A stretch of DNA of 64,000 nucleotides from Corydoras sp. C115 (taxonomy: Eukaryota > Chordata > Actinopteri > Siluriformes > Callichthyidae), in NCBI GenBank assembly GCA_019802505.1, contig JAFMOC010000007.1:8791001-8855000 (forward strand), given 5' to 3'. Positions 49,332 to 60,965 of the stretch are shown here, in pieces; position 1 is the stretch's first letter; each line of letters opens with the position of its first letter. Below the pieces are notes generated by a model, which saw only the letters and a program-made list of their open reading frames with translations, searched no databases and was not told the DNA's origin. The position numbers and the translations under genes are program-made.

Positions 49332-49672
49332 CTGGTGTGTGTGTGAGTGTGTGTGAAGGTGCGTGAGAGTGAGTGTGTGTAAGTGAGAGTGTGTGTGAGT
49401 GAGAGTGTGTGTGAGTGAGAGTGTGTGTGAGTGAGAGTGTGTGTGAGTGAGAGAGAGTGTGTGTGTGAGAGAGAGTGTGTGTGTGAGAGAGAGTGTGTGT
49501 GTGAGAGAGAGTGTGTGTGTGAGAGAGAGTGTGTGTGTGAGAGAGAGTGTGTGTGAGAGAGAGTGTGTGTGAGTGAGAGTGTGTGTGAGTGAGAGTGTGT
49601 GTGAGTGAGAGTGTGTGTGAGTGAGAGTGTGTGTGAGTGAGAGTGTGTGTGAGTGAGAGTGTGTGTGCATAC
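49332..49672. repeat. GT/GA minisatellite with two unit types in an A-B-A order
   Basis: A tract of about 340 bases. The outer blocks are built of a 16-base unit (GTGTGTGTGAGTGAGA). The centre (about 49450-49560) is built of an 18-base unit with GTGTGTGTGT followed by GAGAGAGA. The two reverse-strand frames of 127-129 codons are Ser-His-Thr-Leu repeats and are artefacts. Confidence 0.93.
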
Positions 49673-50754
49673 AGAATGGAAATAAGGAAGGGCCCAATTG
49701 GTGACAAGAGATGATTTGTTTCTTAATTTATATCTTAAACTTTTAATTCATATATACATACACTATGTGGCACCTGTGGATTCAATCACAACATGTATTA
49801 ATCATGGTGTATTTCTCAAGCAGCAGTAGAGCATTAGTACTCAGCTGGATTCTGTGTATTGACAGACAGTGCCAGCCTCTACTCTCTGTCTCGCCTGTCT
49901 GGCTACAATGACCTCTGACCTTGTGGCTGTTTGGTGGGACTGCATTTCCAGTGACACAGCATCAACCATCGACCCTCCATAAACACCACAACAGCACTTA
50001 GTACTGTGACTGCAGAAATAAGAGGCAACCCACTGTCATTACTGACTGTGATTGTGTGGATCCATCTAGCTGTCTCACTCCATGTCTGTCAACAGCAGTC
50101 GTAATGCTTGCTTATGCAGCAATGAAGCTTTTATGAAATCAAGATCATCTCCTTATTGAGTATACAAAAACGTCATTTCACAATAAAAATTGAATTACTA
50201 TTTCTTTTTGTCCTGCTTCTATTACACTATTACAATCAAAATATAAATGTTTTGTCAGATTGTTGATTTCTTTAATGAATTTGTCATGTACTAAGGATAA
50301 TATACTGCAATATACTGGATAATATAATGATAATATACTGCAGACTCTCATCAGTTGAGTCTATTTATTATTATTATTACCCTGTTGTGTTGAATCATCT
50401 TCTACGATGCTTCAACAAAGTTCTTTGAGTGAAAGTCATAGCTGCACTCACATGTGGTCTTGTGTTTGTTATGCTGTCGTACTTTAAAGCAGTTTGCTGC
50501 AAAGTATTCCCAAAAATGGGGGTTGATGCTCACAGTCATTTTATCCCACTTGCAGACCTTAAACCATATTTGTGGCTGACCTGCATTTCAATTGTTGGTT
50601 GCATGTACACCTTTCAGGATGAACTTTAAGATATAACCATTTTCCATGCAATACAGATGGCCTTTTGATGCTTGAGAAGATTGACTTTGCCCTGCCGTGA
50701 GATGTTTAGGACATGCCAAAGGCAGCATAAATTTAAATAGCTTTCTACAAAATG
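49673..50754. other. Unique DNA, repeat-free block at about 49850-50110
   Basis: No gene recognised. The 49850-50110 part has balanced composition and no repeats and could be a conserved non-coding element. A (TTA)n patch lies near 50364-50378. Confidence 0.3.
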
Positions 50755-51420
50755 TTACCACTTTTCTGTAATGCTATTTCTAGTCACAATTATTTTTACG
50801 TCTTTCTTAAATGTCACTGTAAACTGTTTCTGGGAGTCTGTAATAACATCTTGCTGACGTTGATGCTTGAGATTCATCACTGCTTTGCTGTGGTGGAACT
50901 TCCTGCTTATCTTGCAGCACAATAGAAAGCAGTCTGTATCGCTGTCTACACTGATAATTGAGAGAGTAATAAGAACATACTTGAGTGAAGAGCATATGGC
51001 CAGGATTAAATCTAACTGATGCATTATTTGGCTCCAGATCTTGTGCTGTGGCCATGTGTGAAAATTTGTGACCCACCTCAAACAATCACTGACCACTGTC
51101 ATTTATTTTCCAACACCAAAGTACCTAAGACATAAAGACCAGGAGAACTCTCTGTCAGCACTCACTCTTGCATTGAGGTCTCCTATTAGAATAACCTTTT
51201 CCTGCTGTGAATACAGCTAACAATGGCTGAAGATTGTAGAATGTCCTTGGCCTTGGGAGTGTACACCGTGAAACCATATCGAATGACCAGAATTAGCAGG
51301 GCCATCTGAAGTATTGAGATGGAGAGTAAGTAGTTGCCTGGAGTCATTGAAGCCTGGTTCCACAATCTTTAGCAAGAGAATTTTCATTTTATTCTTGAAT
51401 TCTAGCACTGTTCATGTTTA
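50755..51420 (-). pseudogene. Non-LTR retrotransposon endonuclease fossil
   Basis: Reverse-strand translation keeps VILIGDLNARVSADRE near 51160-51205, which is the GDFNARVG block of LINE apurinic endonucleases. It continues with LCLRYFGVGK near 51115 and, after a frameshift, PQHKIW and MHQLDLILAI near 51000-51040, then a decayed SADCDTDH-like block (SVDSDTDCFLLCCKI) near 50930. These match the endonuclease order of a fish LINE type often mis-annotated as a craniofacial development protein. Stops and frameshifts break it. Confidence 0.7.
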
Positions 51421-52069
51421 GTTTGCACAGGTGTTCAGTATTCATGCAAACAAAAAGTACAGGCTTCCAGTAAGAGTGTGAAGATTTTTATACTGCCATT
51501 TGAATAATTACTGAATTTTGTGGACCCAACATGGAAGGTACATGTGGCGGAAAAGCACCATGCTGGATAAAAGGAGCTCAGTTTGTGGCAGGCAGTAGTT
51601 GTCCCGTGGAATCTAAGGTTCGCTCCAACCATAGAAAGCAGCCCCTAACATTATACTCTATGACAGTTGAGCAAGTTCGCTTATAACTGGTATCTTCTGC
51701 TCTTCATGAATTGACCTGAACATTTCATTTACCTGGGAGTACCATTCAAACACCTCCATGTGGCAGGAAGTACAGGTACATGGCATGACATGATGACATG
51801 GTACCAATAGCAGGGAAAAAGCCATGACCTGAGTGTTATACTGTGATCAGATTATTAAGGTAAGAGATGTACATCAAACGGGTCATTTCCACTCAGCAAC
51901 AGTTGTCTGTGTGTGGCATGGCACAGGTGGCATGTTTTTTTCCTAGTAAGTAATTAACATGTCAAGTGCAGCATTATATGTTTGTGTATCTCTCTCTCTC
52001 ATATATACTGTTTATATTAAGAAAGATTGCACTGAATAAATGCAGTTCTGAAAAAATTTAATTGAGTGA
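51421..52069. other. Probable LINE-flanking or decayed LINE DNA
   Basis: Upstream of the endonuclease fossil on the reverse strand. It may hold further decayed LINE sequence to about 51640, but no clear block is visible. Confidence 0.3.
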
Positions 52070-52650
52070 GCCTTTTAAATATATGTAATGTCCAAAAATA
52101 CTTGTTGACGGTTCTGCCACAGCATCTAAAATATGTATCCAACAACATTTCCTGATAAGTTTGCTTATTGTTCTTTTGTTAAATGTTGTCTTCCCATCAT
52201 GCAACCGCACAGAATATTGTGCACACTCCAAAGGACTGGTGGTAGAAAATTCATTGAAATTCAGTGCACACATCAAAGACCTCAGCCTCCTCTACTGTAG
52301 ATATGCATGCAGTGTTGGCTTTCCTTGTACACAGCAGAGTTCCAATCCAACTTATTGTTCAAGTACACACCTAGGTTCTTGTGCACCCTTACCACCTCCA
52401 TATCTGCTCCAAAAAAAAGTGACAAAGCAGGTTTCGAATTCCCCAAAATTGACCACATCCTTAGTATTTCTGATGTTTATACAGAAAGATCCATTTACAC
52501 TGGTAAGCAGTCCTTCCTCATATTCCTGTGTTCCTCCTCCTGTCCATACCTTACACACTACACACTGGCCATATCATCAGTTAATACAACCGCATGGAAT
52601 ACAGCAGTCACTACAACTCACTGATTATTTAGATGTTTCTGCTGAAAAGT
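52070..52650 (-). pseudogene. Reverse transcriptase C-terminal fossil (LINE)
   Basis: In pieces on the reverse strand: VNFGEF near 52440, then EVVRVHKNLGVYLNNKLDW near 52360-52410, which corresponds to the FKFLGVHI...LSW block after the LINE palm domain. A trailing INST/STVEEAEVFDVC-type region near 52290 is followed by a 72-codon frame at 52058-52276. Several stops and frameshifts. The 163-codon plus-strand frame at 52161-52652 is antisense to this fossil and not a gene. Confidence 0.55.
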
Positions 52651-54106
52651 GAAAACACTCTCATTGGCTTTTGAGTGGTTGTTCATTTATTTTACATATA
52701 AAAATCCTGGAAATCTTGTTGATATATCTGTTGTATGTCAGTGAAAAGTTAACTGTTTAAGTAATCTAATAATACATTTCCAGTCAGTAATAGCTGCAGA
52801 CTAGCTTTGGATGTTTGTACTGTAATATTGCTTTAAATAATTTCTTCTATATTTACTTCTATATTTTTTCATAACATTTTAATACCTTCATATTTTTTTC
52901 ATAACAATAACTCACAATTAAATATTATTGGAGAAACAAATTTGTTCTTAAAGGGCAATTCAGCATGTTGTAGTTCCCTATTAGAAGCTTTATAGAACAT
53001 AAAAATATATATTCTAAAGAAACACACAGAAACAAATGGGAGCACATGCATAGAGAGTCAACAATGCTGAGATCACTTTGAGGTAGAAAGCTGTATAATG
53101 ACATACCTGTGCCAAGATTGTTATTAAAATTAAAGGGTAATAGAGCACCAGTTAATAATCAAACATCCCAGTTCTGTTAAACTGTACAGTACTCTATCAG
53201 CACATGTGAATGAGCTCTTGTTCAAAGATTTAATTAGGCTACTTGCCTTGGAACTACTAGATGTTGAATGAAACAAAATAATAGGACTTTTCACAATTAA
53301 AAAAACAAGAGTAAAATCAAAAATACAAAATCAGGCAAGAAATTAATAAATATGCTCTTTTGCTTTCCATCTTCATATTTATGAGCTTTCTCTAAATGAT
53401 CTCACAGTAGTTAGCAGCAGGAGAGTAGTATGGTGCATGCAGTGGCAGGAGAGATGGGTCCCTGTGGCAGCTTGGATGAGCTGATAAATGGATGCTTCAC
53501 CTCAATTGAAGGGGGAATCATTTCTCCTTTATTTCTCCATGTGCATGACCTTTTCTTTCTTCTCCTATGTGAGGTGAAGGACATAGGGGGCTAGCCACTG
53601 GCTGGTGGGGGACTTAACGGGGACTGGAGAGGGCTACTAGATAGACAAGGGGGGTCTTTACCTGCAGGCCACACAGAGATTGGGTCATGCCAGGGGAAAG
53701 AGGCTCTTGAGTGATCTGATTGCCTGGTGGAGGACACGGTGGTCCTTAGAAAGGCTGATAATAACACTTTTAGCGAACAGCACACTACCTACTAATTGAA
53801 ATAGATGCAAGGCTCTTGTGTACACATGTTATGTCCGCATATGTCCACATGTTCTTAAATTCAAAGAATTTGTAAGTCCTATAGTCAATTATTTATATAT
53901 ATCATCTTCATACATACTTCAGCATTTGCATCTCAGTCATTTAAGAAAAGGATTTTCTGACAATGTTCAGCAAATCTTAATTAGCACTTTAAGTGTTTTT
54001 GCAGAACAGAACTCGGAAATTTTTTCAGCTCAGAATATAATATTTATTTTATGGGAACCTGCTACTTGACCCTTCATGGATGAGTCCAAGTCTTATTTAC
54101 TTCTGC
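52651..54106. other. Unique DNA, possible conserved block at about 53400-53560
   Basis: No gene recognised. The 53400-53780 part is less AT-rich and repeat-free, with 'gatgagctgataaatggatg' near 53474. Confidence 0.3.
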
Positions 54107-54401
54107 CTAATCCTATACCAGGGACTAGGGTTTCGGGCACTAGGAACCCAGGACAGGGGGCCAATCCACACTCACTTGCACGCACACACAAAATATAGTG
54201 GGCAATTAGCTAGGGCAATTTAGAACAGCCATTTTACATTAAATCCATGCTTCTGGACTGTGAAGGGAAACCAGAGAACCCAGACAAAACACACATGGAC
54301 ATGGGGAGAACATGGAAACTCCAACCAGTTTAAGATTCGAACCTGGATCTTCAGCAATAAAAGGAAAATGTACTACCACTAAGCCAACGTCCTCCTGCCC
54401 C
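54107..54401 (-). repeat. tRNA-derived SINE, diverged reverse copy
   Basis: 'cccaggacagggggccaatc' near 54147, 'ttctggactgtgaagggaaa' near 54250, 'ggggagaacatggaaactcc' near 54304, reversed B box 'gattcgaacctgga' near 54332, and head 'ccactaagccaacgtcctcc' near 54376. Confidence 0.82.
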
Positions 54402-54489
54402 ACAGCGTATAAACAGATTTTGGTCTACACAACATGATATATGCAATATAAAATGTTTTTCAGAAACAGCAATTTGTTGTTTTATTTTT

Positions 54490-54932
54490 CCATCAAGCAC
54501 CTATTCATGCATTTTGGACAACTGTGCGCTTCTTGGGAACTGGTCAGGGAAGCTCCGTTTCTGTTCCAGCATGACCGTGCCCTAGTGCATGAGGCAAGGT
54601 CTATAAAGGCATGATTGGATGAGTTTGGTGCGAAAGAACTTGACTGACCCTCATAAAGTGCTAACCTCAACCCAATCAGAGACCTTTGGTATGAACCAGG
54701 AATGGAAATTGCGAGCCAGGACCCCTCATCCAACATCAGTATCTGACCTTGCAAATGCTTTTCTGGATGAAAGGACATAAATTCCCACCGACACACTTCA
54801 ACATTTCATTGAAAGCCTTTACAGATCAGTGGAAGCTGTTATTGCTGCAATGGGGGAGGGTATTTTGATTAAATTCATAAGCTCCTGCAGGTATAATGTG
54901 AAGTTGTCCCAATATTTTAGTTCATGTAGTGA
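54490..54932 (+). mobile_element. Internally deleted Tc1-like transposon
   Basis: A short 5' piece 'tcaagcacctattcatgca' (54493-54511) jumps directly to the 3' half starting 'ttttggacaactg' (about 54512). Shared blocks with the element at 13469-14350 show the same lineage. Protein remnants in pieces include SDLANAFLDERT near 54745 and FIESLYRSVEAVIAA near 54810. The 3' end 'gtcccaatattttagttcat' runs to about 54932. Not functional. Confidence 0.75.
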
Positions 54933-55399
54933 CTATCTAGACCACACACACTTTTAAACTGGAAAAGTAAATGACACTTGTTTCGCATTGATTAGCAAAA
55001 CGTTGGACATTGTAGTCTAGAGAGAATGGGTCTAAGTGATTCCCATTGATTAGTGTTGCCCCACTTTAAAGCACACCATGGGTTTCCCCTTACTCACCAC
55101 ATGATATGTGTCTGTGTGTTTTAAATAAATGGAAAGAAAAAGTGGTCTAGTTGATGATACATTAGGAAATAACAGATCAGTTGGTCAGCAGTGGTAATGA
55201 CTAAAGGCCAGCTGTTTTTCAAACATAAAAACATGTTTAACTAAAGACGAACTGTCAAACCTAGCTACAGCTGCATCTGACTTCTGTAAGTGTTGTTCAA
55301 GACAAATACAGTCTCCTCTGCAAATACTGGCTATCTGCTAAACAAAAATAAAACAAAACGCAAAGAAATGTCGGGTCTAATCAGGCCAAAAAAAGCTTT
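54933..55399. other. Unique DNA
   Basis: No gene or known repeat recognised. Confidence 0.4.
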
Positions 55400-55580
55400 C
55401 TACCAGCTGGGCTTGGCAGCCAACCTGGAAGGTTGATATCCAGGATGGCAGGCCCTCATTTCTGTAAAGTTTGCATGTTCTTCCCATGTCGGTATCGGTT
55501 CTCTTCAAGAACACAGGATTCCTTTAACAATCCGAAGGGATGTGAAATCGTGATACCGTGTGTAAAGGTGTTTGTGTATA
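55400..55580 (+). repeat. Degraded SINE-like relic
   Basis: 'gtaaagtttgcatgttcttc' near 55464 and 'ccatgtcggtatcggttctc' correspond to the 'ggagtttgcatgttctccccgtg' region of fish SINEs. The head and tail are not recognisable. Confidence 0.4.
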
Positions 55581-57354
55581 AACAACCAAATAGTTTGATT
55601 TGACAGGGCTTTATCAACTGATTAATTTAGCATTTACATTAGTGTGTAGTTAATCCACTGTGCTGTACATAAGAATTATGAAGATGTATGGGCCTATACA
55701 ACTTTGAACTAATACATAAAATGTGTCCATGTGATGTTTTCCTGATATCTATTTCAAATGTTTCAATATTTTTAAAAACATTTTAGTTGTATTTCTGTAA
55801 GTGCACGTATTAAATCTGCTTTTCACACTGGCAGTCAAATGTGATGCCTTGATGATTTATTATAAATTTGTAGTTCACAGATTAAAGGAAAGCATTAATT
55901 CTTTATGTTAATACAACACAAAATCAGAGATTTTACATTTAAATATGATTTGTTAAAAGCTTAATGCTAAAGAAAAACAACCACACCTCTCTCTCTCTCT
56001 CTACCTATCTATCGATCGATAGCTAGATATCTCCTTAGTCCTCAGGATGTGTTGGCCTGCTTTTACTAAGAAAATTAATATAACATATTGTGAGAATGGG
56101 AATCCATCTTAAATACTGTGCCAAATCTATTATACAGAATCCTAATCTGGAGCAGATGAAAAAGGATCTTCATCATTTACTGTAAGTATTATTTTAAGAT
56201 TTTGTTTTCTCTACCTAATTGAAGTAAATTAAAGGAAATTGAGGAAGTTAAAATTAAAGACTAAAATTAAAAAAAGATATTTTTTTTGCCACATGACATT
56301 CCCAGTTACCAGATTTACTGTTACTTTCTTACTACTGTTACTGTTACTGTTACTGTTTCCAGATTTTTACTGTTTCTGAAGGTTGTAACAAGGGTTAAAG
56401 ACCTGGATTCCCTACATACACCTATACATTTTGTTATTGATTTTGCCCAAAAAAAAACATTTGATATTTAAATTTGGATGAAGCTGTCTCAAATTCGCTT
56501 TTATGTTCATAATTCTGCCTGCAACATATCTTATATGATTTGAACAAATGGCAGCGTCCAAACATCATTTCATTCACACGTTTTTACCCATCATAACTAT
56601 AGTTCACTAAAAAAAAACCAAAATGATCATAGAAGATATTACATGAGATTCTTGATGTTTATGCTCATTCTATACCCAATCATAAGCGATTATTATTTTA
56701 CTACTGACTAGTGCACACACAAAATCAATGTGAATATGAGAAATTCAATTCTCAATCATTTTCATCAAAAAACAGAGCAATTGTGTTTTAATGGAAACCA
56801 ACGCATTAAGATAATGTGATTCCAGAATGCCAGCATCATGGATTTATTTGAATTGCTCAAATAAACAATCTATAAACAGAAGAATTTCAATAATTTCTAT
56901 TATATTATATAACACCTTGAATTGAAATTATAATATATAAAGCATTTGTGTGCACGTGTGGGTGTGTGTTTGTGTGTGGGGGTGTGTGCATTACACTTAG
57001 TTTATTTACAAAAAAGTTAATGTTAATTAGCAGATCATATTAGAGAAAGTGAGTAGAGGTAAACTGCAAAACAGCTTTAGAAAGTATAAGAGCACCCCCC
57101 TCTGGACAAATATTATTTTAAGTAGCTTAAGCTTTAACTCACAGAAAATAATTAATTTTATGAATCAAACTATTTCCACTTTGTCTAATAAAAAACCTTT
57201 AATCGACTAGCCTCAAACATTGTTAAACACACACACGCATACACGTGCACACAAAGCATACAAATGCAATACGCACAAACATAATACACACAAACACTTA
57301 CTATGTCCCTGTTCATTTTAGCTGGGTGTTCAGGCCAAAAGGTTACTTGTGAGG
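55581..57354. other. Unique AT-rich DNA with small simple repeats
   Basis: (CT)n at about 55985-56002 next to a CTAT/ATCG palindromic patch (56005-56028), (TTACTG)n at about 56336-56357, and a GT-rich patch at about 56948-56990. No gene recognised. Confidence 0.4.
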
Positions 57355-57490
57355 CAAGCACTGTCTTTCAGAGGCCTCAGGTAAGAGAGATGCAATTAGA
57401 ACACTAACATGATCAATTAACCAGCTCTCCAAATCTCAGTAATTAGCTTCTCCATTGTGGAACAGTTGTAAAAAGCCACTTGGCAAAGCA
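57355..57490. other. Candidate conserved non-coding element
   Basis: Four homeodomain-like or SOX-like cores within 70 bases: CAATTAG at 57393-57399, TCAATTAACC at 57413-57422, GTAATTAGC at 57439-57447 and CCATTGTGG at 57452-57460. Repeat-free. Regulatory function is inferred from appearance only. Confidence 0.28.
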
Positions 57491-57999
57491 GCAGAAAAGC
57501 ATCACTGGTATTGTTTGAGGAGAATGTGGGAGTGTGTATTCACAAGAAGTGTGTATTTGCATGTTTGTGTGGTAAAGAGAGTATTACAAATATGTGAGTA
57601 GGATGAGGGTTGATAAATGATGAGTGCTGGCAGCTTTTTGACTGGCACAATGTCGGGTGCATAGTTTATTATTTCACAAAACAATAGCTTCTATCTAAAT
57701 CCCCATTTCCAGATCAGGTAACTGTCAGTATGTGTGCCTTTAACTGGAGGAACAAAATCTACCAGTTAAGTAACACATTGTCTGTTGTTTACATTTTCAT
57801 CAGACACCCACACACACAAAATAGGGAGAGCAGTACAATATCCTATCACTGGGCTAGCAACCCATCAATCCCCCATAATCCTTTGGACCTGAAGGATGGA
57901 GAGAACCTGAAGAAAGCTCAAATAATACCCTGTCTTTCTCTCCCACTCTGTGTATAAAAGAAAAAAATCCCTCCTCTTCTTCTGTGCTCTGATTGGGTC
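57491..57999. other. Unique DNA
   Basis: No gene or known repeat recognised. Confidence 0.4.
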
Positions 58000-58370
58000 A
58001 TTTCTACTCAATACAATTAGTGAAGCATGAACCCCTGGGCTGGGACTAATAAATGACTTCTCCTTATTGCAGCAGATTACTTCCCATCATGGCTCTAGCA
58101 AGACAATGAGACAGGAACCAACCTGGCGGAAAAAAGGAGGGCTGCTTATGACTGCCTGCTCCACGGGTGACGGAGCAGATAGGGAGAGCTGCTGTGGTCA
58201 GACTGAAACGTCCATGACTGTTCACAATCATCTGTGCTTATAACAGCGATGGCCAGCAGCCAACGCATGATTACAATGTTGCACTGCCGAAGTGATTTCC
58301 ATAAAGTCAGCCTCTCTTGGCCTGTTTGTAAATTAGGAGCTAATTAGATGAGGAAACGATGCCAAGAAAA
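58000..58370. other. Candidate conserved non-coding element
   Basis: A repeat-free block with less AT than its surroundings. It ends in 'gtaaattaggagctaattag' (58327-58346), two homeodomain cores ten bases apart. It looks like vertebrate developmental enhancer DNA, but no alignment was possible. Confidence 0.3.
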
Positions 58371-58592
58371 GTTAAAATAGGTAAGTGGGAAAAGTTTGAG
58401 GAAGCAGGCAAAACCTAGAAGCAATACAACAATATGAAAAGAAATGTAAAAGTAAAAGCATCAGAGTCTTGATCTTTTACTAAAAAGCCAGCGATCTGAA
58501 GCGACTTGTGGTCCATGTGAAAAAGTCCAGACAAAAGAGCACAGTCTAGCAAACAGCACTATGACACTGCAACGCCACCTCCCACACACACC

Positions 58593-58595
<3 letters not shown>

Positions 58596-58643
<48 letters not shown>
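58596..58643. repeat. (CA)n microsatellite
   Basis: About 24 CA units with CGCG interruptions at its left edge. The Cys-Val frame on the reverse strand is an artefact. Confidence 0.96.
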
Positions 58644-58645
<2 letters not shown>

Positions 58646-59784
58646 CAGCTTCTTAATCTGGCTCCTCTGGGCAGCATGGTGATCTGTAGGTGTCATATTC
58701 CTCTTAAACATTCCATGTCCTTTTGCTCTAAATGGCCGGTGTGTTTTGTCGCCAGATTAGGGCCTCCCTAATGAACCTGGGTAAGGTGGGTGGCAGTGGT
58801 GCTGGTGTACATGTGAGGGGGGGGAAGATCTTCAGAACTCAATGACTGGACGTAATTACTTCTCTCCTTTTCTTCGCTCCCTTTCTCTAACGCAGCTCTC
58901 CCCAGGAGCTGAACAGGCCCCCGGCTTTAGGGCTGGTTAGTCAAACACAAAAGAAGAGCCGCACCTCATCCCACTAAGAGGAGGGAGAGGAACGAGGGGG
59001 TTATAGAGGGGCACAGGAGCCCTTGGATCAGCTGTATCGAGGACACGGGTCGATTCAGTACTAGTTAGATAGCTTGCTATGACCTTACAGAAGAAGTCAA
59101 AATAGGCAAAATAGCAAAGTAACATGAGGTCTGAGGTCGGCGCTGTAGAATTGCAGCAGCTGATCATACATCATAGATTGTGTGTCAATAGAAAAGATTA
59201 AAAAGCTACATCACAATATAATTCTGTCGATTGTAAACATCATTTACTTTTATACACGCTCTGCATGCCTGACTATATCTAGACATTATCCTGTGAAGCT
59301 TAAAGCAACAACACAAACGTCCCGATCAATAGAACCAGATATTACACGCACTTTACTCTTCCAGCTACCTATAAAATAAAATTGGTTTTATGCTTAAATA
59401 GTTTCATGTACAAATATTCGGTCCCTGTCTGAGGACAATATATCAATGTTGTTAAAATGTGTACTGAAATTCAAGTGTGAAACTGAAAAAGTATTTTATA
59501 ACAAATTACAAACTGATTTTGTGACCTTGCTGTCTGCAATGTATTTTGTATTATGTCCTGTACACACACATGTCTAGCACACACTTTACCAAGGCATCAC
59601 TGTGCGCATTACCTCTAAAAAATACAAAATATTTCTGAATTGAAGAATAGATCAAACAAATAGGATGGTTCCATGCTATTTTTTAAAGACAGCTCTGGAA
59701 CAGCTCTAGACCTAATTCTCTGCACATTGCTTTAGGTTCATAAAAGAAAACAACATAAGTGAATTAATTGAAATTAGTTCTCTT
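58644..59784. other. Unique DNA, no gene recognised
   Basis: The 58730-59060 part is the least AT-rich non-repeat segment nearby and repeat-free, but it shows no exon-like frame. Confidence 0.35.
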
Positions 59785-60117
59785 GGGGCGGCACAGTGTC
59801 ATTTGCCTCTCAGCGCTGGGGATTCCAGGTTCGAATCCCAATCTGGGTGGAGTTTCCACGTTCTCCCCATGTCCAATTGGTTTTCCTCCGGGTTTTCCGG
59901 TTTTCTCCCACAGTCCAAAAACATGAATTCAAGGTAAATTAATAAATTGCCCCATATAGAGTGTGTCTGTGTGAGTGAGTGTGCCCAGCAATGGATTGAC
60001 ACCCTATCCTTTGTTTATCTGCCCAGTGCCCAAAACGTTCTCCCCTGGATGGGCATTGAGAACACCCCCGCAAACCTAGTAGAGGATTAAGCGGAAGATA
60101 ATGGATGAATGAATGGG
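59785..60117 (+). repeat. tRNA-derived SINE with A-box deletion
   Basis: Head 'ggggcggcacagtgtcattt' lacks about 17 bases that hold the A-box-like 'ggcttagtggttagc' in other copies. The B box 'ggttcgaatccc' near 59829 is intact and the body is complete to the (GAAT)n tail. The loss of the A box would be expected to abolish normal polymerase III transcription. Confidence 0.9.
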
Positions 60118-60212
60118 TCCCTTGTGTTGGTGTTTTACATAAGATATAGGTATAAGTTATAACAAAAAACTGTGGACTGTAAATGCATATAACTCACTGG
60201 CAACCTGACTAA

Positions 60213-60284
60213 ATACACTTGTATTTATACTTATACTAATATACTTGTTTTTATACTTATACTTAATATACTTGTTTTTATACT
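60213..60284. repeat. Tandem repeat of a 26-27 base unit
   Basis: Three imperfect copies of a unit of the form ATACTTGTTTTTATACTTAT plus a short spacer. Confidence 0.75.
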
Positions 60285-60294
60285 TTCATTTCAT

Positions 60295-60965
60295 TTCATT
60301 ATTCATCTCTCACTTACTGTGTACAACCACTTTCTAGATTCACCTGTACAGTACAATTACAGGCTATAGTTCATCTGTTTCTTATGCTACTTAGTTTTAC
60401 TTTTACACTGTTTTCTAATGCTACGGGGTCACCTAAAAGCAAGTCCTATTTGGGTCATGGACAATTTGAAACACTGCAGTGATATTTAAGTGGTGATGGT
60501 ATATCTGTGTGTTGAGCTTGTAAAAATTGATCAAACATGGCAACATGTTTAAACACCATGTTCATTTAGAGTGCACATCTACCTCGTTACTCTCAGTGCA
60601 CATCAGACACAGTACCTCAATTGTTGCTGCAGAGTTTGTGTTCATCATCCTCTAATCCTCCAAGCCTATGGGATGCTGGTGCCTGAACATTTTTGGTTGG
60701 TGGGTTATTCTTAGTCACCCAATGACAGTAAGGTACTTAAACACTGCAGCAGTGATTCCAGCTTCTGATTCACTCATATTGCCTCATTGTGACTGTACTA
60801 GTAAAAATTACTCACCACCCAAACTGTGGGTGTCCTGAGCACTAGAAAATAGAGTATTCAGAACTGTAAAACTCCACAATGCATCTAGAATGCCAGTAAA
60901 ACTGATAAGAAAATGTAGAATGTAGAAACATGAATGTGTGCTTAATAAAAGTGGATTATGAATGT
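60295..60965. repeat. Fold-back DNA repeat, copy 5
   Basis: Left-half blocks at about 60310-60490 ('acaattacaggctatagttc' and 'aacactgcagtgatattta'). A central 'tttttggttggtgggttatt' block near 60689 is followed by right-half blocks to about 60965. It is the most complete copy in the window but diverged. Confidence 0.5.

Noticed and set aside
49314..49707. Two 127-129 codon reverse frames rich in His, Thr, Ser and Leu
   Set aside because: Direct translation of the GT/GA minisatellite.
52161..52652. Longest open frame, 163 codons, + strand
   Set aside because: It is antisense to a decayed LINE reverse transcriptase and has no recognisable domain.
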